A stretch of 64,000 nt of DNA from Bacteroidota bacterium. Its GTDB lineage: Bacteria > Bacteroidota > Bacteroidia > Chitinophagales > Chitinophagaceae. Where the stretch lies: NCBI GenBank assembly GCA_018267965.1, contig JAFDXK010000005.1:62001-126000 (forward strand). The letters are read 5' to 3'. The notes beneath the pieces are model-generated. The model was not told the origin of the DNA. It did no database searches and saw only the letters and a program-made list of their open reading frames with translations. Of this stretch, positions 16,813-26,108 are shown piece by piece. The number at the start of each line of letters is the position of its first letter. Positions within the stretch are counted from its first letter, which is position 1. A program made the translations under genes and the position numbers.

Positions 16813-17760
16813 ATGAAAGGACAATTGTTACTATTAATAAAACGGGGATTGATACTACTGGCAGTAGTGTTTGTGCTCGATTTTGCAATAGGTTCATGGT
16901 TGAAACAAATGTTCTTTAAACAAAAACACGGTGATGATGCGGTAACAAGTTATGTAATTGAGCACGCTAATGATTCTATATTAATATTCGGCAGCTCTCG
17001 TGCTTCGCACCACTATGTACCGGATGTATTAAGTGCTGCAACAGGCGAGACTGTATATAACGCAGGTCGAGACGAAATGACCATTACTTATACCGATGCG
17101 ATTCTGCCGTTGGTTTATAAAAGATATTCTCCTTCAGTAGTAATCATAGAGATTGCCCCGTTTGAATTGAACATTGGTAATTACGAACCAATTATCAGGC
17201 AGCGTATATCTACAGTACTGCTTCCGTTCGCTGCTAAATATGCCGAACTTATTCCTACAGTTTGCCTTGCAAGCGAGACAGAACGTTATAAAATGATGGT
17301 ATCAAGAATATATCCTTACAATTCTCTGGCAGGCACCATCATCCAAAACACGTATACCCACATTGGGCATGTGTCTATAAAGGGTTATGAACCTTTGTCA
17401 GGCGCTATTGATTCTATAAACTATACCAAACCTATCTGGGGTGATTTCACAAAAGACAAACCTCTTGAACCTGCGTTGGTAAAAACGCTAAAACACATCA
17501 TTACCTTAACACGTGAGCATAATACCAAACTCATTCTTACAATATCACCTTTTTATTTCGCTCACGATTTTTCTAACAACAGCAGCTATCATAAAATACA
17601 GAAAATAGCTGCTAACAATAATATTCCTTTCTACGATTTCAGTCATGAAATACCGTATTTGATGAACCCGCATCTGTTCAAGGATGATGTGCACCTGAAT
17701 GACAGCGGAGCACAGATATACAGCCGCATGTTTGCAGAAAAAATAAATGCGCTCAGGTAA
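16813..17760 (+). CDS. SGNH hydrolase-like acyltransferase partner
   Basis: This 315-residue protein has one N-terminal membrane anchor (about 8-28) and an extracytoplasmic SGNH fold. The nucleophile is Ser61 (FGSSRASHH), an Asn block follows (VYNAGRDE), and the C-terminal Asp-His pair sits in DDVHLNDSGA (about 294-303). It is 3 nt downstream of the MBOAT gene, the genetic arrangement of AlgI/AlgJ or DltB/DltD pairs. The likely role is receiving acetyl groups from the MBOAT protein and passing them to a surface polymer. Confidence 0.85.
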   Translation: MKGQLLLLIKRGLILLAVVFVLDFAIGSWLKQMFFKQKHGDDAVTSYVIEHANDSILIFGSSRASHHYVPDVLSAATGETVYNAGRDEMTITYTDAILPLVYKRYSPSVVIIEIAPFELNIGNYEPIIRQRISTVLLPFAAKYAELIPTVCLASETERYKMMVSRIYPYNSLAGTIIQNTYTHIGHVSIKGYEPLSGAIDSINYTKPIWGDFTKDKPLEPALVKTLKHIITLTREHNTKLILTISPFYFAHDFSNNSSYHKIQKIAANNNIPFYDFSHEIPYLMNPHLFKDDVHLNDSGAQIYSRMFAEKINALR

Positions 17761-17792
17761 GCATTGTTTTGTTCGCTATCTTTATTCCATTA

Positions 17793-19016
17793 GTGAAAAA
17801 GATACTCAGCTTATATACCAACGCTTATAGTGGACTTACCGCCGAATCATGGTGGCTTTCCTTTGTCATGCTCATCAATCGTATGGGCACAATGGTATTG
17901 CCTTTTATGACGCTGTACCTTACGCAAGCCAGGCACTATAGCATCGGCAAAGCAGGATTGGTGGTTAGTATTTTCGGACTGGGCTCTATCTGCGGTGGTT
18001 TCCTTGGTGGAAAGTTCACAGATAAATTCGGTTTTTATTTCCTGCAGATCTTTTCATTGATTGGCGGTGGTATTTTATTTATAGCATTGGGGCAAATGGA
18101 ATCATTCCCTGCTATTTGCATTACTACTTTTATACTTAGCATGGTGAATGACGCTTTTCGTCCTGCGAATGCTGCTGCAATTGCTCACTATTGTACCGAA
18201 GAGAACCGAACACGTTCCTACTCCCTCAATCGTCTTGCCATCAACTTAGGATGGGCGGCAGGTGGTGCTTTGGGTGGATTTATTGCCTCTAAGAACTATC
18301 AACTTCTATTTTGGATAGATGGGCTCACTAACATTAGTGCCGCATTCCTGCTTTGGTTGCGGTTAGCGCCATCAAAAAACACCGCTACAGCCAAAAAGCC
18401 TATCGTTAAAGATGCCAACGCAAGGTCAGCATATAAAGATAAACCATACATAGCATTCATATTACTGAGTGTCATGTACTCATTTTGCTTCTTTCAATTC
18501 TTTACGACCATGCCCGTGTTTTATCGTGAGGGTTTGCACCTTACAGAAACAGAGATTGGTTTATTGATGGCATTCAACGGAATTGGCATAGTATTGTTCG
18601 AAATGGTTGCTGTTCACAAGCTTGAGGGGCGCAAGCATATACTCAGGTATATCACAATGGGTGTGTTCCTTACATCATTCTCTTTTACAATCTTCAATAT
18701 ATTGCCGGGTGCAGGCTTAATTGCATTAGCGTCAATGGCTATTGCTACAATAGGTGAAATATTGTCCATGCCATTTATGAATACGTTTTGGATAAGCCGC
18801 TCGTCTGATAGCACACGTGGCCAGTATGCAGGCCTATACACGATATGCTGGAGTACCGCACAGGTGATAGGTCCAACAACAGGTTCTCAAATAGCAGAAA
18901 AATGGGGATTCAATACATTATGGTGGATGATAGGTGGCGTATGTATTGCATCAGCAATAGGATATCGTTGGCTTTATCTGAAAATTAATAAAACCGACAT
19001 GAGCATCTGCAAGTAG
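17793..19016 (+). CDS. Major facilitator superfamily transporter
   Basis: A polytopic protein of about 407 residues with 12 hydrophobic segments in two halves and a central loop at about 200-215. The family motif A is recognisable after TM2 (GGKFTDKFG). There is no ATG at the 5' end: GTG at 17793 puts the start just before the amphipathic LYTNAYSGL segment, where I recall relatives beginning. An upstream TTG at 17769 would add eight hydrophobic residues. It lies behind the SGNH gene on the same strand. Substrate is unknown; drug or metabolite efflux would be usual. Confidence 0.85.
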   Translation: MKKILSLYTNAYSGLTAESWWLSFVMLINRMGTMVLPFMTLYLTQARHYSIGKAGLVVSIFGLGSICGGFLGGKFTDKFGFYFLQIFSLIGGGILFIALGQMESFPAICITTFILSMVNDAFRPANAAAIAHYCTEENRTRSYSLNRLAINLGWAAGGALGGFIASKNYQLLFWIDGLTNISAAFLLWLRLAPSKNTATAKKPIVKDANARSAYKDKPYIAFILLSVMYSFCFFQFFTTMPVFYREGLHLTETEIGLLMAFNGIGIVLFEMVAVHKLEGRKHILRYITMGVFLTSFSFTIFNILPGAGLIALASMAIATIGEILSMPFMNTFWISRSSDSTRGQYAGLYTICWSTAQVIGPTTGSQIAEKWGFNTLWWMIGGVCIASAIGYRWLYLKINKTDMSICK

Positions 19017-19134
19017 CAGGGATTCGATCATAGAGATAAACGTCATTCGAGAAATATCCCGTTTAGTCTATTTAAACGTTGGGGGCTGTTGTATTTTCAA
19101 TATATTCATATGGTAACCTTGTAAATTTACCTGT

Positions 19135-21792
19135 ATGACTGTATATCCCGATTTACGGAAGTTATTTTTATGTTGCGTGATATTCATATCGGTGTTATTT
19201 CCCAATATCTTATCTGCACAACAATATGGTCATAACCTATCAGATAAAATTGAGAAGGCACATCGTTCAGGCATAGTGTTTCAAGAACTTAATCTGTTCA
19301 GTGAAATGCCGTCAACTCCTCAGCAATACGTAACGAAATACACTGCATTAAAGCCCAATACAGACAACATTGCCCGGTTATATTCTGACAAGCCAACTGC
19401 AGTAAGCTATGAAATACATACTGCAACAGGTAAAGTATATACTTTAGAAATGACCCAATCACATCCGGCATCTCCGGATGCACAAATAGGGTACATCGAT
19501 GCTGAAGGAAGACATATGGCAAATTATGATGCAGGTTTGCACTACCAGGGCGCTATAAAAGGATATCAGAAATCAGTCGCAGCTATGAGCGTGTTTGCTA
19601 ATGGCGAGGTCATGATATTATTCTCCAATGATGACGGGAATTATGTGCTGGGTAAGATGAATGACAACAGCGGGCTGTATTCTCTGTATAATACAAAAGA
19701 CAGATTAGAGCGTATTCCTTTTCATTGTGAAACAGATAAAAAAGATTTCAACCCGGGTTCTGCATCATCGGCCAACAAAACAACCGGTGCTATCATGTGC
19801 AAAAAACTAAGGCTGTATTGGGAGTGTGACTATAATTTATATCAGTTAAAAGGCAGCTTATCGGCTACCCAATTATATGTACTGAGTATTTTCAACTTTG
19901 TACAAACTATATATTATAATGACGGCATAGCCATAGAAATGAGCAGTTTGTATATCTGGACTGTGCCTGACCCTTATATGAAAACAGGGGCATTTGATGC
20001 CCTGTATCATTTTGCTGCTTATTGGTCTTCTCAAAACCATAGCTTTTACGGCGATCAGGCAAGCCTTTTAACTGAACTGACGGGTTCACAGGGATACGCA
20101 TATTTGGATGGGCTGTGCAATAATGTGGCCTATGCCTCTAATAATTTGTACGGGCAACCATTTGCTACATTTCCCGCCTTTGATATAGATATTTATCTGC
20201 TGGCACATGAAACCGGTCATAATATCGGAGCCGTTCATTCACATTCATGTTCCTGGAATACGGGTCCGGGGGGCACGTGTGGTTCTATCGACAATTGCAC
20301 AATACAGGAAGGAGGTTCTAACTGTGCAACATGTCCATCTACAGACAGCATCAGTAAAACAGGATGGAGTGGCACTGTGATGAGCTATTGCAGTACACTT
20401 ATCAATTTTTCAGCAGGGTTCGGGCCGGTAATTTCTGCTTATTTACGCAATAAAATAAACAGCAAAGCATGCTTACAACCGGTTATCAGCACAGACTTAA
20501 TTGTACAAAATATTTGCAATAGTGATGGAGCTATCACCTTATCATACAAACCCAACAATTTCGGCGTAGCACCTTATAATTACGTGTGGTCAAGCGGGCA
20601 AACCACAAAAGACCTGAATGGCTTATCTGCTGCGGGGAAATACATAGTAACGATTATTGACTCGAACAACTGTAGTGTTAAAGATACCGCAGAGGTAATA
20701 GAACTTGCAAAACCCGGCGACGGGCAACCAGTACAAGGCACTATGCCTTTGTGTTGCATGGACACATCTTTCAAAGTTATTATCAAGTCTTTTTTACCTT
20801 CAAAAATCACAAATTGTCAAACTATCAGTTGGTTACGCACCTCAGCACCTGTTACTTCATACGCTGATGCCAAAACAGCTTATCAGAATGCCACAACAGC
20901 AGATATACTGCCAAGCGATAATGAATTGACAGTAAGCAATAGTGTAGCAGCAGAACTAACCATCAAATCTCCAGACTCCTGCAATACTACATCTGTCCAT
21001 TATTATACGCCTTATATAAGCCGTAAACCTAAAGCAAAAAATATATACACTGCTACAGCCATTAACCCTGTGCCTATAAAACACTACTCTATCTATACCT
21101 TAGGTACATCTTACACGATACCTGCACAAACGGGCGTACCATCTGGCTGCGAAAAGGCAGGTGTGCCTGTACACGACACCATAACTGTAACGGTTAGTAA
21201 CTATACAGGCCGTGCCAACAAGTTGGCAATTCGAATAGTAGGCGTCGATAAACAAGAGTTATTCAGAAAAATAGATTACCCCGGTGATGGCACATACAAA
21301 ATACCAGTCATCACAGATAATCATTTTCAGGAAATGGCAGTTAAAGTATTTGATTTCAACTGCAAAAGGTACGACTCCTGTATCTCCTGCAGCATGAATG
21401 TGTCTGCATTGCGGGAAGTAACTTTTGATTCTTTGGCTTCGGGCATAATGGATGAGAGCTGCACAACAGGCACTTCTGTTTTAGTAAGCTTTGGGCCTGA
21501 TAATTGCAATCTGGGTATATCAGGCTACGGAAAACCTATACACAATATCGCATTACATCCCAACCCTGCCACTAACAATACTGTGCTAGAGTTTTATGCT
21601 GCAAAAAAAGGAGATGGCAGCATACGTCTTAACGATGCCACAGGTAAACTCATACAGGAAGAAACCATACATTATATTGCAGGCAGCAATAGGTACACAA
21701 TACCTCTTTCAGGTTTAGCGCAAGGCATATATTTTGTTGCACTCAAAGTAAATAACGAATCGACTTATAATATGAAATTGCAGGTGAGGTAA
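19135..21792 (+). CDS. T9SS-secreted reprolysin-like zinc metalloprotease
   Basis: An 885-residue secreted protease. It has a signal peptide (about 1-30, ending SAQ) and a propeptide-like region to about 190. The metzincin domain carries the zinc motif HETGHNIGAVH (His358, Glu359, His362, His368) and a Met-turn (VMSYC near 418). Cysteines are dense around the active site. Beyond about 455 come beta-sandwich domains, one resembling the SprB-type repeat (VWSSGQTTKDL...DSNNC). The last 80 residues are a T9SS type A sorting domain (LHPNPATNN ... LAQGIYFVALK ... KLQVR), which targets it to the cell surface or medium. Stand-alone gene; protein degradation outside the cell is likely. Confidence 0.92.
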   Translation: MTVYPDLRKLFLCCVIFISVLFPNILSAQQYGHNLSDKIEKAHRSGIVFQELNLFSEMPSTPQQYVTKYTALKPNTDNIARLYSDKPTAVSYEIHTATGKVYTLEMTQSHPASPDAQIGYIDAEGRHMANYDAGLHYQGAIKGYQKSVAAMSVFANGEVMILFSNDDGNYVLGKMNDNSGLYSLYNTKDRLERIPFHCETDKKDFNPGSASSANKTTGAIMCKKLRLYWECDYNLYQLKGSLSATQLYVLSIFNFVQTIYYNDGIAIEMSSLYIWTVPDPYMKTGAFDALYHFAAYWSSQNHSFYGDQASLLTELTGSQGYAYLDGLCNNVAYASNNLYGQPFATFPAFDIDIYLLAHETGHNIGAVHSHSCSWNTGPGGTCGSIDNCTIQEGGSNCATCPSTDSISKTGWSGTVMSYCSTLINFSAGFGPVISAYLRNKINSKACLQPVISTDLIVQNICNSDGAITLSYKPNNFGVAPYNYVWSSGQTTKDLNGLSAAGKYIVTIIDSNNCSVKDTAEVIELAKPGDGQPVQGTMPLCCMDTSFKVIIKSFLPSKITNCQTISWLRTSAPVTSYADAKTAYQNATTADILPSDNELTVSNSVAAELTIKSPDSCNTTSVHYYTPYISRKPKAKNIYTATAINPVPIKHYSIYTLGTSYTIPAQTGVPSGCEKAGVPVHDTITVTVSNYTGRANKLAIRIVGVDKQELFRKIDYPGDGTYKIPVITDNHFQEMAVKVFDFNCKRYDSCISCSMNVSALREVTFDSLASGIMDESCTTGTSVLVSFGPDNCNLGISGYGKPIHNIALHPNPATNNTVLEFYAAKKGDGSIRLNDATGKLIQEETIHYIAGSNRYTIPLSGLAQGIYFVALKVNNESTYNMKLQVR

Positions 21793-21836
21793 CAAACATC
21801 AAAATAACAACGGACACTCTCAATAGTATTAGCCTA

Positions 21837-22619
21837 TTATTGGCAAACATTCTTCAAAATTTTCCATTCTGTATCGTTTAGTGTCGGAATATCATTCAGA
21901 CAACGATTACTTTCTCTTATTCTTTTAGCCCTGCTCTTAGAATTAGGGTGTGTACTTGCCCATTCCAGCATACCATCCATATCCCCATGCGTTTGGGACA
22001 TCTTATCGAAAAAATCGGCCAGTGGTTTGGTATTGATATGAGTGTGCTGCATGTACTGAATGGCAGCATCGTCTGCTTCACATTCTTGTGAACGGTCAAA
22101 CTTATTTGATGAGAATGAACGTACCAATTCTTTAAAAATTCCCAAGTGCTCACCGCCAAACATCATAACAATCGATAAACCTACCTCCTTAAAAAAACGT
22201 TTGCTGAAATGTCCTTTTTCGATATGCCCTATTTCATGAGATATTACCCCGGCTAGCATATCAGGGTTATCACAGTATCGTACTAGTGCACTATTCACAA
22301 TAATATGTCCACCAGGAATGGCGTAAGCATTTACTTCATAATCCCTGAAAATATGCAGATGTATATCTGTGGTATCAATATGATTTGCAATGCACAGCCT
22401 GTCTCTTACTGTGTTCATGATTACCATTGCTGAATCGTTATACAATTCATGTTTCTCTAAACGATGCAACTTCAGGAATACCTCACTTAATTCCTTCTTT
22501 CTTTTTGTACTAAACTCATCAGCCTTAAACCACTTTACCCATGGCAGCATGCTTAAACCAAACCACAACCCGGAGACGAGAGCAAACGATACTATAAATT
22601 GGGTGAATATTTTCTTCAT
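21837..22619 (-). CDS. M48 family metallopeptidase
   Basis: This 260-residue protein has an N-terminal membrane anchor or signal (about 6-26) and an M48 (HtpX/Oma1/BepA-like) domain. The zinc motif is HEIGH starting at His128, and the third ligand is probably Glu in DRSQECEADDAA (about residue 190). Late WASTHPNSKSRAKRI matches the conserved THPxxxxRI block of this family. Such proteases act in envelope protein quality control. It is the last gene of a four-gene minus-strand cluster (23816 to 21837), 3 nt after the preceding gene. Confidence 0.92.
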   Translation of the reverse strand: MKKIFTQFIVSFALVSGLWFGLSMLPWVKWFKADEFSTKRKKELSEVFLKLHRLEKHELYNDSAMVIMNTVRDRLCIANHIDTTDIHLHIFRDYEVNAYAIPGGHIIVNSALVRYCDNPDMLAGVISHEIGHIEKGHFSKRFFKEVGLSIVMMFGGEHLGIFKELVRSFSSNKFDRSQECEADDAAIQYMQHTHINTKPLADFFDKMSQTHGDMDGMLEWASTHPNSKSRAKRIRESNRCLNDIPTLNDTEWKILKNVCQ

Positions 22620-22622
22620 CTC

Positions 22623-23075
22623 TTATCGTTTAGCTACAAGCATTTGAGTTAATGTGCCCCAAAACCAATATTCAACATGCTTGCCTTTTCTAACACGTAC
22701 GGCTGCGGAAATATTGAGTATTATTTCAAAGATGTTGAGCGCTATTACCATAATCATGTAGGCAAAATATTGGTTAGTAAACGGCGAATACCCCGTGAAT
22801 ACACGTATTGTCCATGTGAGGGCAATACTATTAATAACCAATATGGTAAGCTGCGACAGCAATGCCTGCATACAATGCCAACGCACATAATAACTGGCCC
22901 TTCGGTTAAATAAATAAAACAAACCAGTGGCCAACAGGTTAATGATTGGCAGGGGTAAGCCGGCCATAATAACCATTACAGACATTAAGTAACCGTTAGA
23001 AGCTTTTTCACGTTCATCCTCGCGAGGTGTATATACTCGCATATCTGAAGGAACTACATTTTGTATATATTCCAT
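22623..23075 (-). CDS. Small membrane protein (DUF4870/Tic20-like)
   Basis: A 150-residue protein with a soluble N-terminus (about 35 residues) and three hydrophobic segments at about 36-56, 75-100 and 107-128. The order of a short helix, an aromatic patch with YYVRWHCMQALLSQ, then two more helices resembles DUF4870 and Tic20-like proteins of unknown function. It begins 22 nt inside the upstream DUF2752 gene and ends 3 nt before the M48 gene, so it is part of the same operon. Confidence 0.7.
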   Translation of the reverse strand: MEYIQNVVPSDMRVYTPREDEREKASNGYLMSVMVIMAGLPLPIINLLATGLFYLFNRRASYYVRWHCMQALLSQLTILVINSIALTWTIRVFTGYSPFTNQYFAYMIMVIALNIFEIILNISAAVRVRKGKHVEYWFWGTLTQMLVAKR

Positions 23076-23476
23076 ATCCAGTTGACAGCTATTATGGACA
23101 ACAGGGTTATTAAAACAATTTTCTTTTTAAGAAGTTTATTCAGCAATTGAAATGCTATGTATATCGTTCCCTTAGCATTCAATATATCATACAATAGCCA
23201 TAGTGGCATAGTAATAGCCAATACGCTGGCAACATACCCTAACGGATTTATTAATAATGCATGATAAAATTCACCGTGGCATATAGCAAGCAGAGACCTT
23301 GTTGTACCGCATGAAGGACAAGGGAGACTTGTAATGTTTTTAAACCAACATACTTGCAGCCCGTTACCTTCACCCGATAATGACAAAGCATATATCAACC
23401 ACGCCCAACCTAAAGTTACAACCAGCGTTATATTGATATAAAAACGGCTTGCCTGATTACGTACATAATGCAACAT
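23054..23476 (-). CDS. DUF2752 membrane protein
   Basis: A 140-residue protein with three membrane segments. The DUF2752 signature is present: an aromatic-rich helix, then PCPSCGTTRS and a long helix starting near NPLGYV. The two cysteines flanking Pro-Ser may form a redox or metal site, but no activity is established for the family. Genes of this type often neighbour TM2-domain genes, as here: the TM2 gene ends 1 nt upstream. Confidence 0.85.
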   Translation of the reverse strand: MLHYVRNQASRFYINITLVVTLGWAWLIYALSLSGEGNGLQVCWFKNITSLPCPSCGTTRSLLAICHGEFYHALLINPLGYVASVLAITMPLWLLYDILNAKGTIYIAFQLLNKLLKKKIVLITLLSIIAVNWIWNIYKM

Positions 23477-23477
23477 A

Positions 23478-23816
23478 CTATAACAATGCCATTTGTACCC
23501 TTTGCATATTTACTTCGCGTGTTCTGCCCATTATCAGGAACCAGTCTATGATGGTCCAAATACCAAAACCACCGCAGGTAAGTAATTTAGCAATACCAAT
23601 ACCAGTTTCGCCTATCATAAAGCGGTCTATACCCAAACCACCGGCCAATAATGAAATAATGAGCATTGTAGTTGGGTCTTTAGTATTGGCTGTCTGAAGC
23701 ATGAGAAATTTTGAATCATCTGCATTGATGAGCATATCTCTGAGGATACCTATTTGATGTGGTTCAAACAATTTGGCATTCGACATAAGGTACATGTCTA
23801 CTTTCTGTGAGTCCAT
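23478..23816 (-). CDS. TM2 domain protein
   Basis: The 112 residues have a soluble N-terminal half and a TM2 domain (about 47-105): two helices joined by a short loop with GGLGIDRFMIG, the DRF-type signature, then CGGFGIWTIIDWFLI. Cellular role unknown. First gene of the four-gene minus-strand cluster. I see no perfect promoter box upstream. Confidence 0.88.
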   Translation of the reverse strand: MDSQKVDMYLMSNAKLFEPHQIGILRDMLINADDSKFLMLQTANTKDPTTMLIISLLAGGLGIDRFMIGETGIGIAKLLTCGGFGIWTIIDWFLIMGRTREVNMQRVQMALL

Positions 23817-23886
23817 AAGGATGTATGTTTAGACTAACAAAATAACATATTCCTCTATATAATCAAATAAAGTGAAAAGAAATAAC

Positions 23887-24576
23887 TCATTTAGGATTAT
23901 TGTATTGGCGCTCGCCAAACAGCATACTTCCTATCCTCACCATAGTACTACCCTCTTCTATGGCTATTTTGTAATCGCTGCTCATACCCATAGAAATACT
24001 ATTAAAAGAATCCTTGAGCAGGAAAGCGCTATGCAGCAGGTTATCAAATATATTTTTAAGTTGTGCAAACTCCCTTTTGATCTTCACTTCATCATCAGTA
24101 AAGCTGGCCATACCCATTACACCACATATCTGCACATGTTGTAACTCTGCCTGTTGCGATTCGTAATAACTCAGAAATTCAACCAACTCTGTATTATTCA
24201 TACCAAACTTGGTTTCTTCATCTGCAATGTGCATTTGAAGCAACACTTTAATAGTGCGGTTGTTTTTAGCAGCCTGTTTATTGATTTCCTTCAGCAGATT
24301 GAAACTATCTACTGCGTGAATGAGGTGGACGAAAGGCGCTATATATTTTACTTTATTACTTTGCAAGTGGCCTATATAATGCCAGCGAATATCCTGAGGT
24401 AATTGCGCATGTTTATCTACTAACTCTTGCACATAGTTCTCACCAAAATCACGCTGCCCAAGCGCATACATTTCCTGTATATCGCTTGCAGGTTTGGTTT
24501 TAGAAACAGCTATCAGCGTAACACCTTTAGCTTGCAGTTCTGCAGTTAGTGATTGCCACGCTGCTACATTCACCAT
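23887..24576 (-). CDS. YggS family pyridoxal phosphate homeostasis protein
   Basis: This 229-residue alanine-racemase-fold protein binds PLP and keeps free PLP and amino/keto acid balance in check. The PLP lysine is Lys26 in AVSKTKP. FGENYVQE, WHYIGHLQSNK and, near the C-terminus, GMSSDY and VRIGSMLFGER (phosphate-binding region) are all diagnostic. It starts 2 nt after the panB stop, so the two are one operon. Confidence 0.95.
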   Translation of the reverse strand: MVNVAAWQSLTAELQAKGVTLIAVSKTKPASDIQEMYALGQRDFGENYVQELVDKHAQLPQDIRWHYIGHLQSNKVKYIAPFVHLIHAVDSFNLLKEINKQAAKNNRTIKVLLQMHIADEETKFGMNNTELVEFLSYYESQQAELQHVQICGVMGMASFTDDEVKIKREFAQLKNIFDNLLHSAFLLKDSFNSISMGMSSDYKIAIEEGSTMVRIGSMLFGERQYNNPK

Positions 24577-24578
24577 GA

Positions 24579-25394
24579 TTAGTACTGTTCGTTCTCGTTA
24601 GGGAAATCTTTGCTCTTCACGTCAGCAATGTATTGCCTGGTTGCGTCATGTATCTGGTCGTAAAGGTTGGCATAACGACGCAGAAAGCGTGGTGAGAATT
24701 CTTTATTAATGCCCAGCATGTCGTGCATTACCAATACTTGTCCGTCAACACCACTACCCGCACCTATTCCTATCAATGGTATTTTCAATTCTTCTGCTAC
24801 ACGCTTAGCCAATGCTGCAGGAATTTTTTCCAACACAATAGCAAAGCAACCTGCCTCTTGTAGTATATGTGCATTCTTAACCAACTGCTCTGCTTCTGCT
24901 TCTTCTTTAGCACGCACTACATAAGTACCGAATTTATAGATAGACTGTGGAGTCAATCCTAAGTGCCCCATAACAGGTACACCAGCACCAACAATACGTT
25001 TAATAGAATCTGCTACTTCTTCACCACCCTCTAATTTAATGGCATGTGCACCAGTTTCTTTCATGATGCGTATAGCAGAGTTCAATGCTTCCTTACTATT
25101 GCCCTGGTATGTACCGAAAGGTAGGTCAACAACTACCAAACAACGGTTGATAGCACGCACTACACTCTGTGCATGGTAAATCATTTGGTCGAGGGTAATA
25201 GGCAATGTCGTTTCGTGTCCTGCCATTACATTCGATGCACTATCACCTACCAGCAATACATCGATACCGGCATCATCCAATATACGCGCCATCGAAAAAT
25301 CGTAAGCCGTAAGCATAGATATCTTCTCACCCTGCTGCTTCATACGTTGCAGCGTATTGGTGGTAACCTTCGTAACTTCTTTGTGTACTGACAT
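24579..25394 (-). CDS. panB: 3-methyl-2-oxobutanoate hydroxymethyltransferase
   Basis: First dedicated step of pantothenate (coenzyme A) synthesis: transfer of a hydroxymethyl group from methylene-tetrahydrofolate to alpha-ketoisovalerate. The 271 residues are normal. Visible are [17 protein letters not shown], the metal-binding [17 protein letters not shown], and [30 protein letters not shown] box 33 nt before the ATG is the probable promoter of panB and the yggS-like gene. Confidence 0.97.
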   Translation of the reverse strand: MSVHKEVTKVTTNTLQRMKQQGEKISMLTAYDFSMARILDDAGIDVLLVGDSASNVMAGHETTLPITLDQMIYHAQSVVRAINRCLVVVDLPFGTYQGNSKEALNSAIRIMKETGAHAIKLEGGEEVADSIKRIVGAGVPVMGHLGLTPQSIYKFGTYVVRAKEEAEAEQLVKNAHILQEAGCFAIVLEKIPAALAKRVAEELKIPLIGIGAGSGVDGQVLVMHDMLGINKEFSPRFLRRYANLYDQIHDATRQYIADVKSKDFPNENEQY

Positions 25395-25427
25395 AAAAGC
25401 CCCTAATGAGGATATTTAATGAGATGT

Positions 25428-25435
25428 CAAAGATA
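25428..25435 (-). promoter_or_regulatory. -7 box for panB
   Basis: The minus strand reads TATCTTTG, an exact TAnnTTTG match. It lies 33 nt before the panB ATG in the gap after the transposase gene. Confidence 0.55.
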
Positions 25436-25457
25436 ATGACAATATAACAGATGCCTG

Positions 25458-25919
25458 CTATTCGGGTAGTTTAAAGATGTATGCTTCGTTATATTCTACA
25501 TTAAACTTATCTAACATATCCTTATATTCTTCCATAAAGCTGTACTTCTTGTGATGTTCTTGCTGATTTGCGATATACTGTATAACAGTATCAATTTGAG
25601 ATTTGGAATAAGAAAATGCGCCATAACCCTCTTGCCACTGGAATTTATGACGTGTTAATTGCTCTTTATTTATCCATTCAGAGGAATCACCTTTTACAAA
25701 TTGCATGAGTTCAGATACTGACTGCGAAGGATGTAAACCAATAAGCATGTGTATGTGGTCTGTCATATTATTTATTGCCAGCATTTTGTGTTTATGGTTT
25801 TGAACAATTGCTGTAATATATAAACGCAACCTTTCATCCCATTCATAACTTAACACAGCAGCTCGGTATTTCACAGCAAATACAAAATGAATGTATAATT
25901 GTGTATAGGTGTTTGCCAT
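25458..25919 (-). CDS. IS200/IS605-type (REP-associated) Y1 transposase
   Basis: A 153-residue single-strand transposase of the Y1/HUH class. The HUH motif is His55-Ile-His57 (DHIHMLIG), and the catalytic tyrosine is probably Tyr115 (IQYIANQQEHH). These enzymes cut single-stranded DNA next to hairpins. No tnpB or guide-RNA gene accompanies it. Instead, four short palindromes of a shared style lie within 180 nt of its start codon, as expected for a REP-associated tyrosine transposase that acts on chromosomal palindromes rather than a classic IS. The reading frame is intact. Confidence 0.88.
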   Translation of the reverse strand: MANTYTQLYIHFVFAVKYRAAVLSYEWDERLRLYITAIVQNHKHKMLAINNMTDHIHMLIGLHPSQSVSELMQFVKGDSSEWINKEQLTRHKFQWQEGYGAFSYSKSQIDTVIQYIANQQEHHKKYSFMEEYKDMLDKFNVEYNEAYIFKLPE

Positions 25920-25933
25920 TGGTGTCTGCTGTT

Positions 25934-25950
25934 TTGTCCCGATGGGACAA
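25934..25950. repeat. REP-like palindrome 1
   Basis: TTGTCCC, loop GAT, GGGACAA: a perfect 7-bp stem, 14 nt upstream of the transposase start codon. Confidence 0.75.
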
Positions 25951-25971
25951 TAACAAAATGATAATGATGTG

Positions 25972-25998
25972 CTACAAAGCTATTGTTCCTACGGAACA
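25972..25998 (+). repeat. REP-like unit 2 (guide segment plus hairpin)
   Basis: CTACAAAGCTAT (25972-25983) is followed by a perfect hairpin TGTTCC-TAC-GGAACA (25984-25998). The 12-nt segment recurs exactly, in inverted orientation, in unit 3. Confidence 0.78.
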
Positions 25999-26032
25999 TC
26001 GCAAATTATATAATACAAATATTACTGAAAAA

Positions 26033-26059
26033 TGCCTCGTAGAGGCTATAGCTTTGTAG
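26033..26059 (-). repeat. REP-like unit 3 (inverted copy of unit 2 architecture)
   Basis: Hairpin GCCTC-GTA-GAGGC (26034-26046) followed by ATAGCTTTGTAG (26048-26059), the exact reverse complement of the 12-nt segment of unit 2. The two units face each other, a BIME-like arrangement. Confidence 0.78.
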
Positions 26060-26081
26060 AAAAACAATAAATGAAAAATAC

Positions 26082-26098
26082 CTGCCCCGTAGGGACAG
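26082..26098. repeat. REP-like palindrome 4
   Basis: CTGCCCC, loop GTA, GGGACAG: a 7-bp stem with one C/A mismatch. It lies just beyond the end of the HMG-CoA lyase gene and could also act on its transcript end. Confidence 0.7.
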
Positions 26099-26108
26099 AA
26101 CATTCAAC

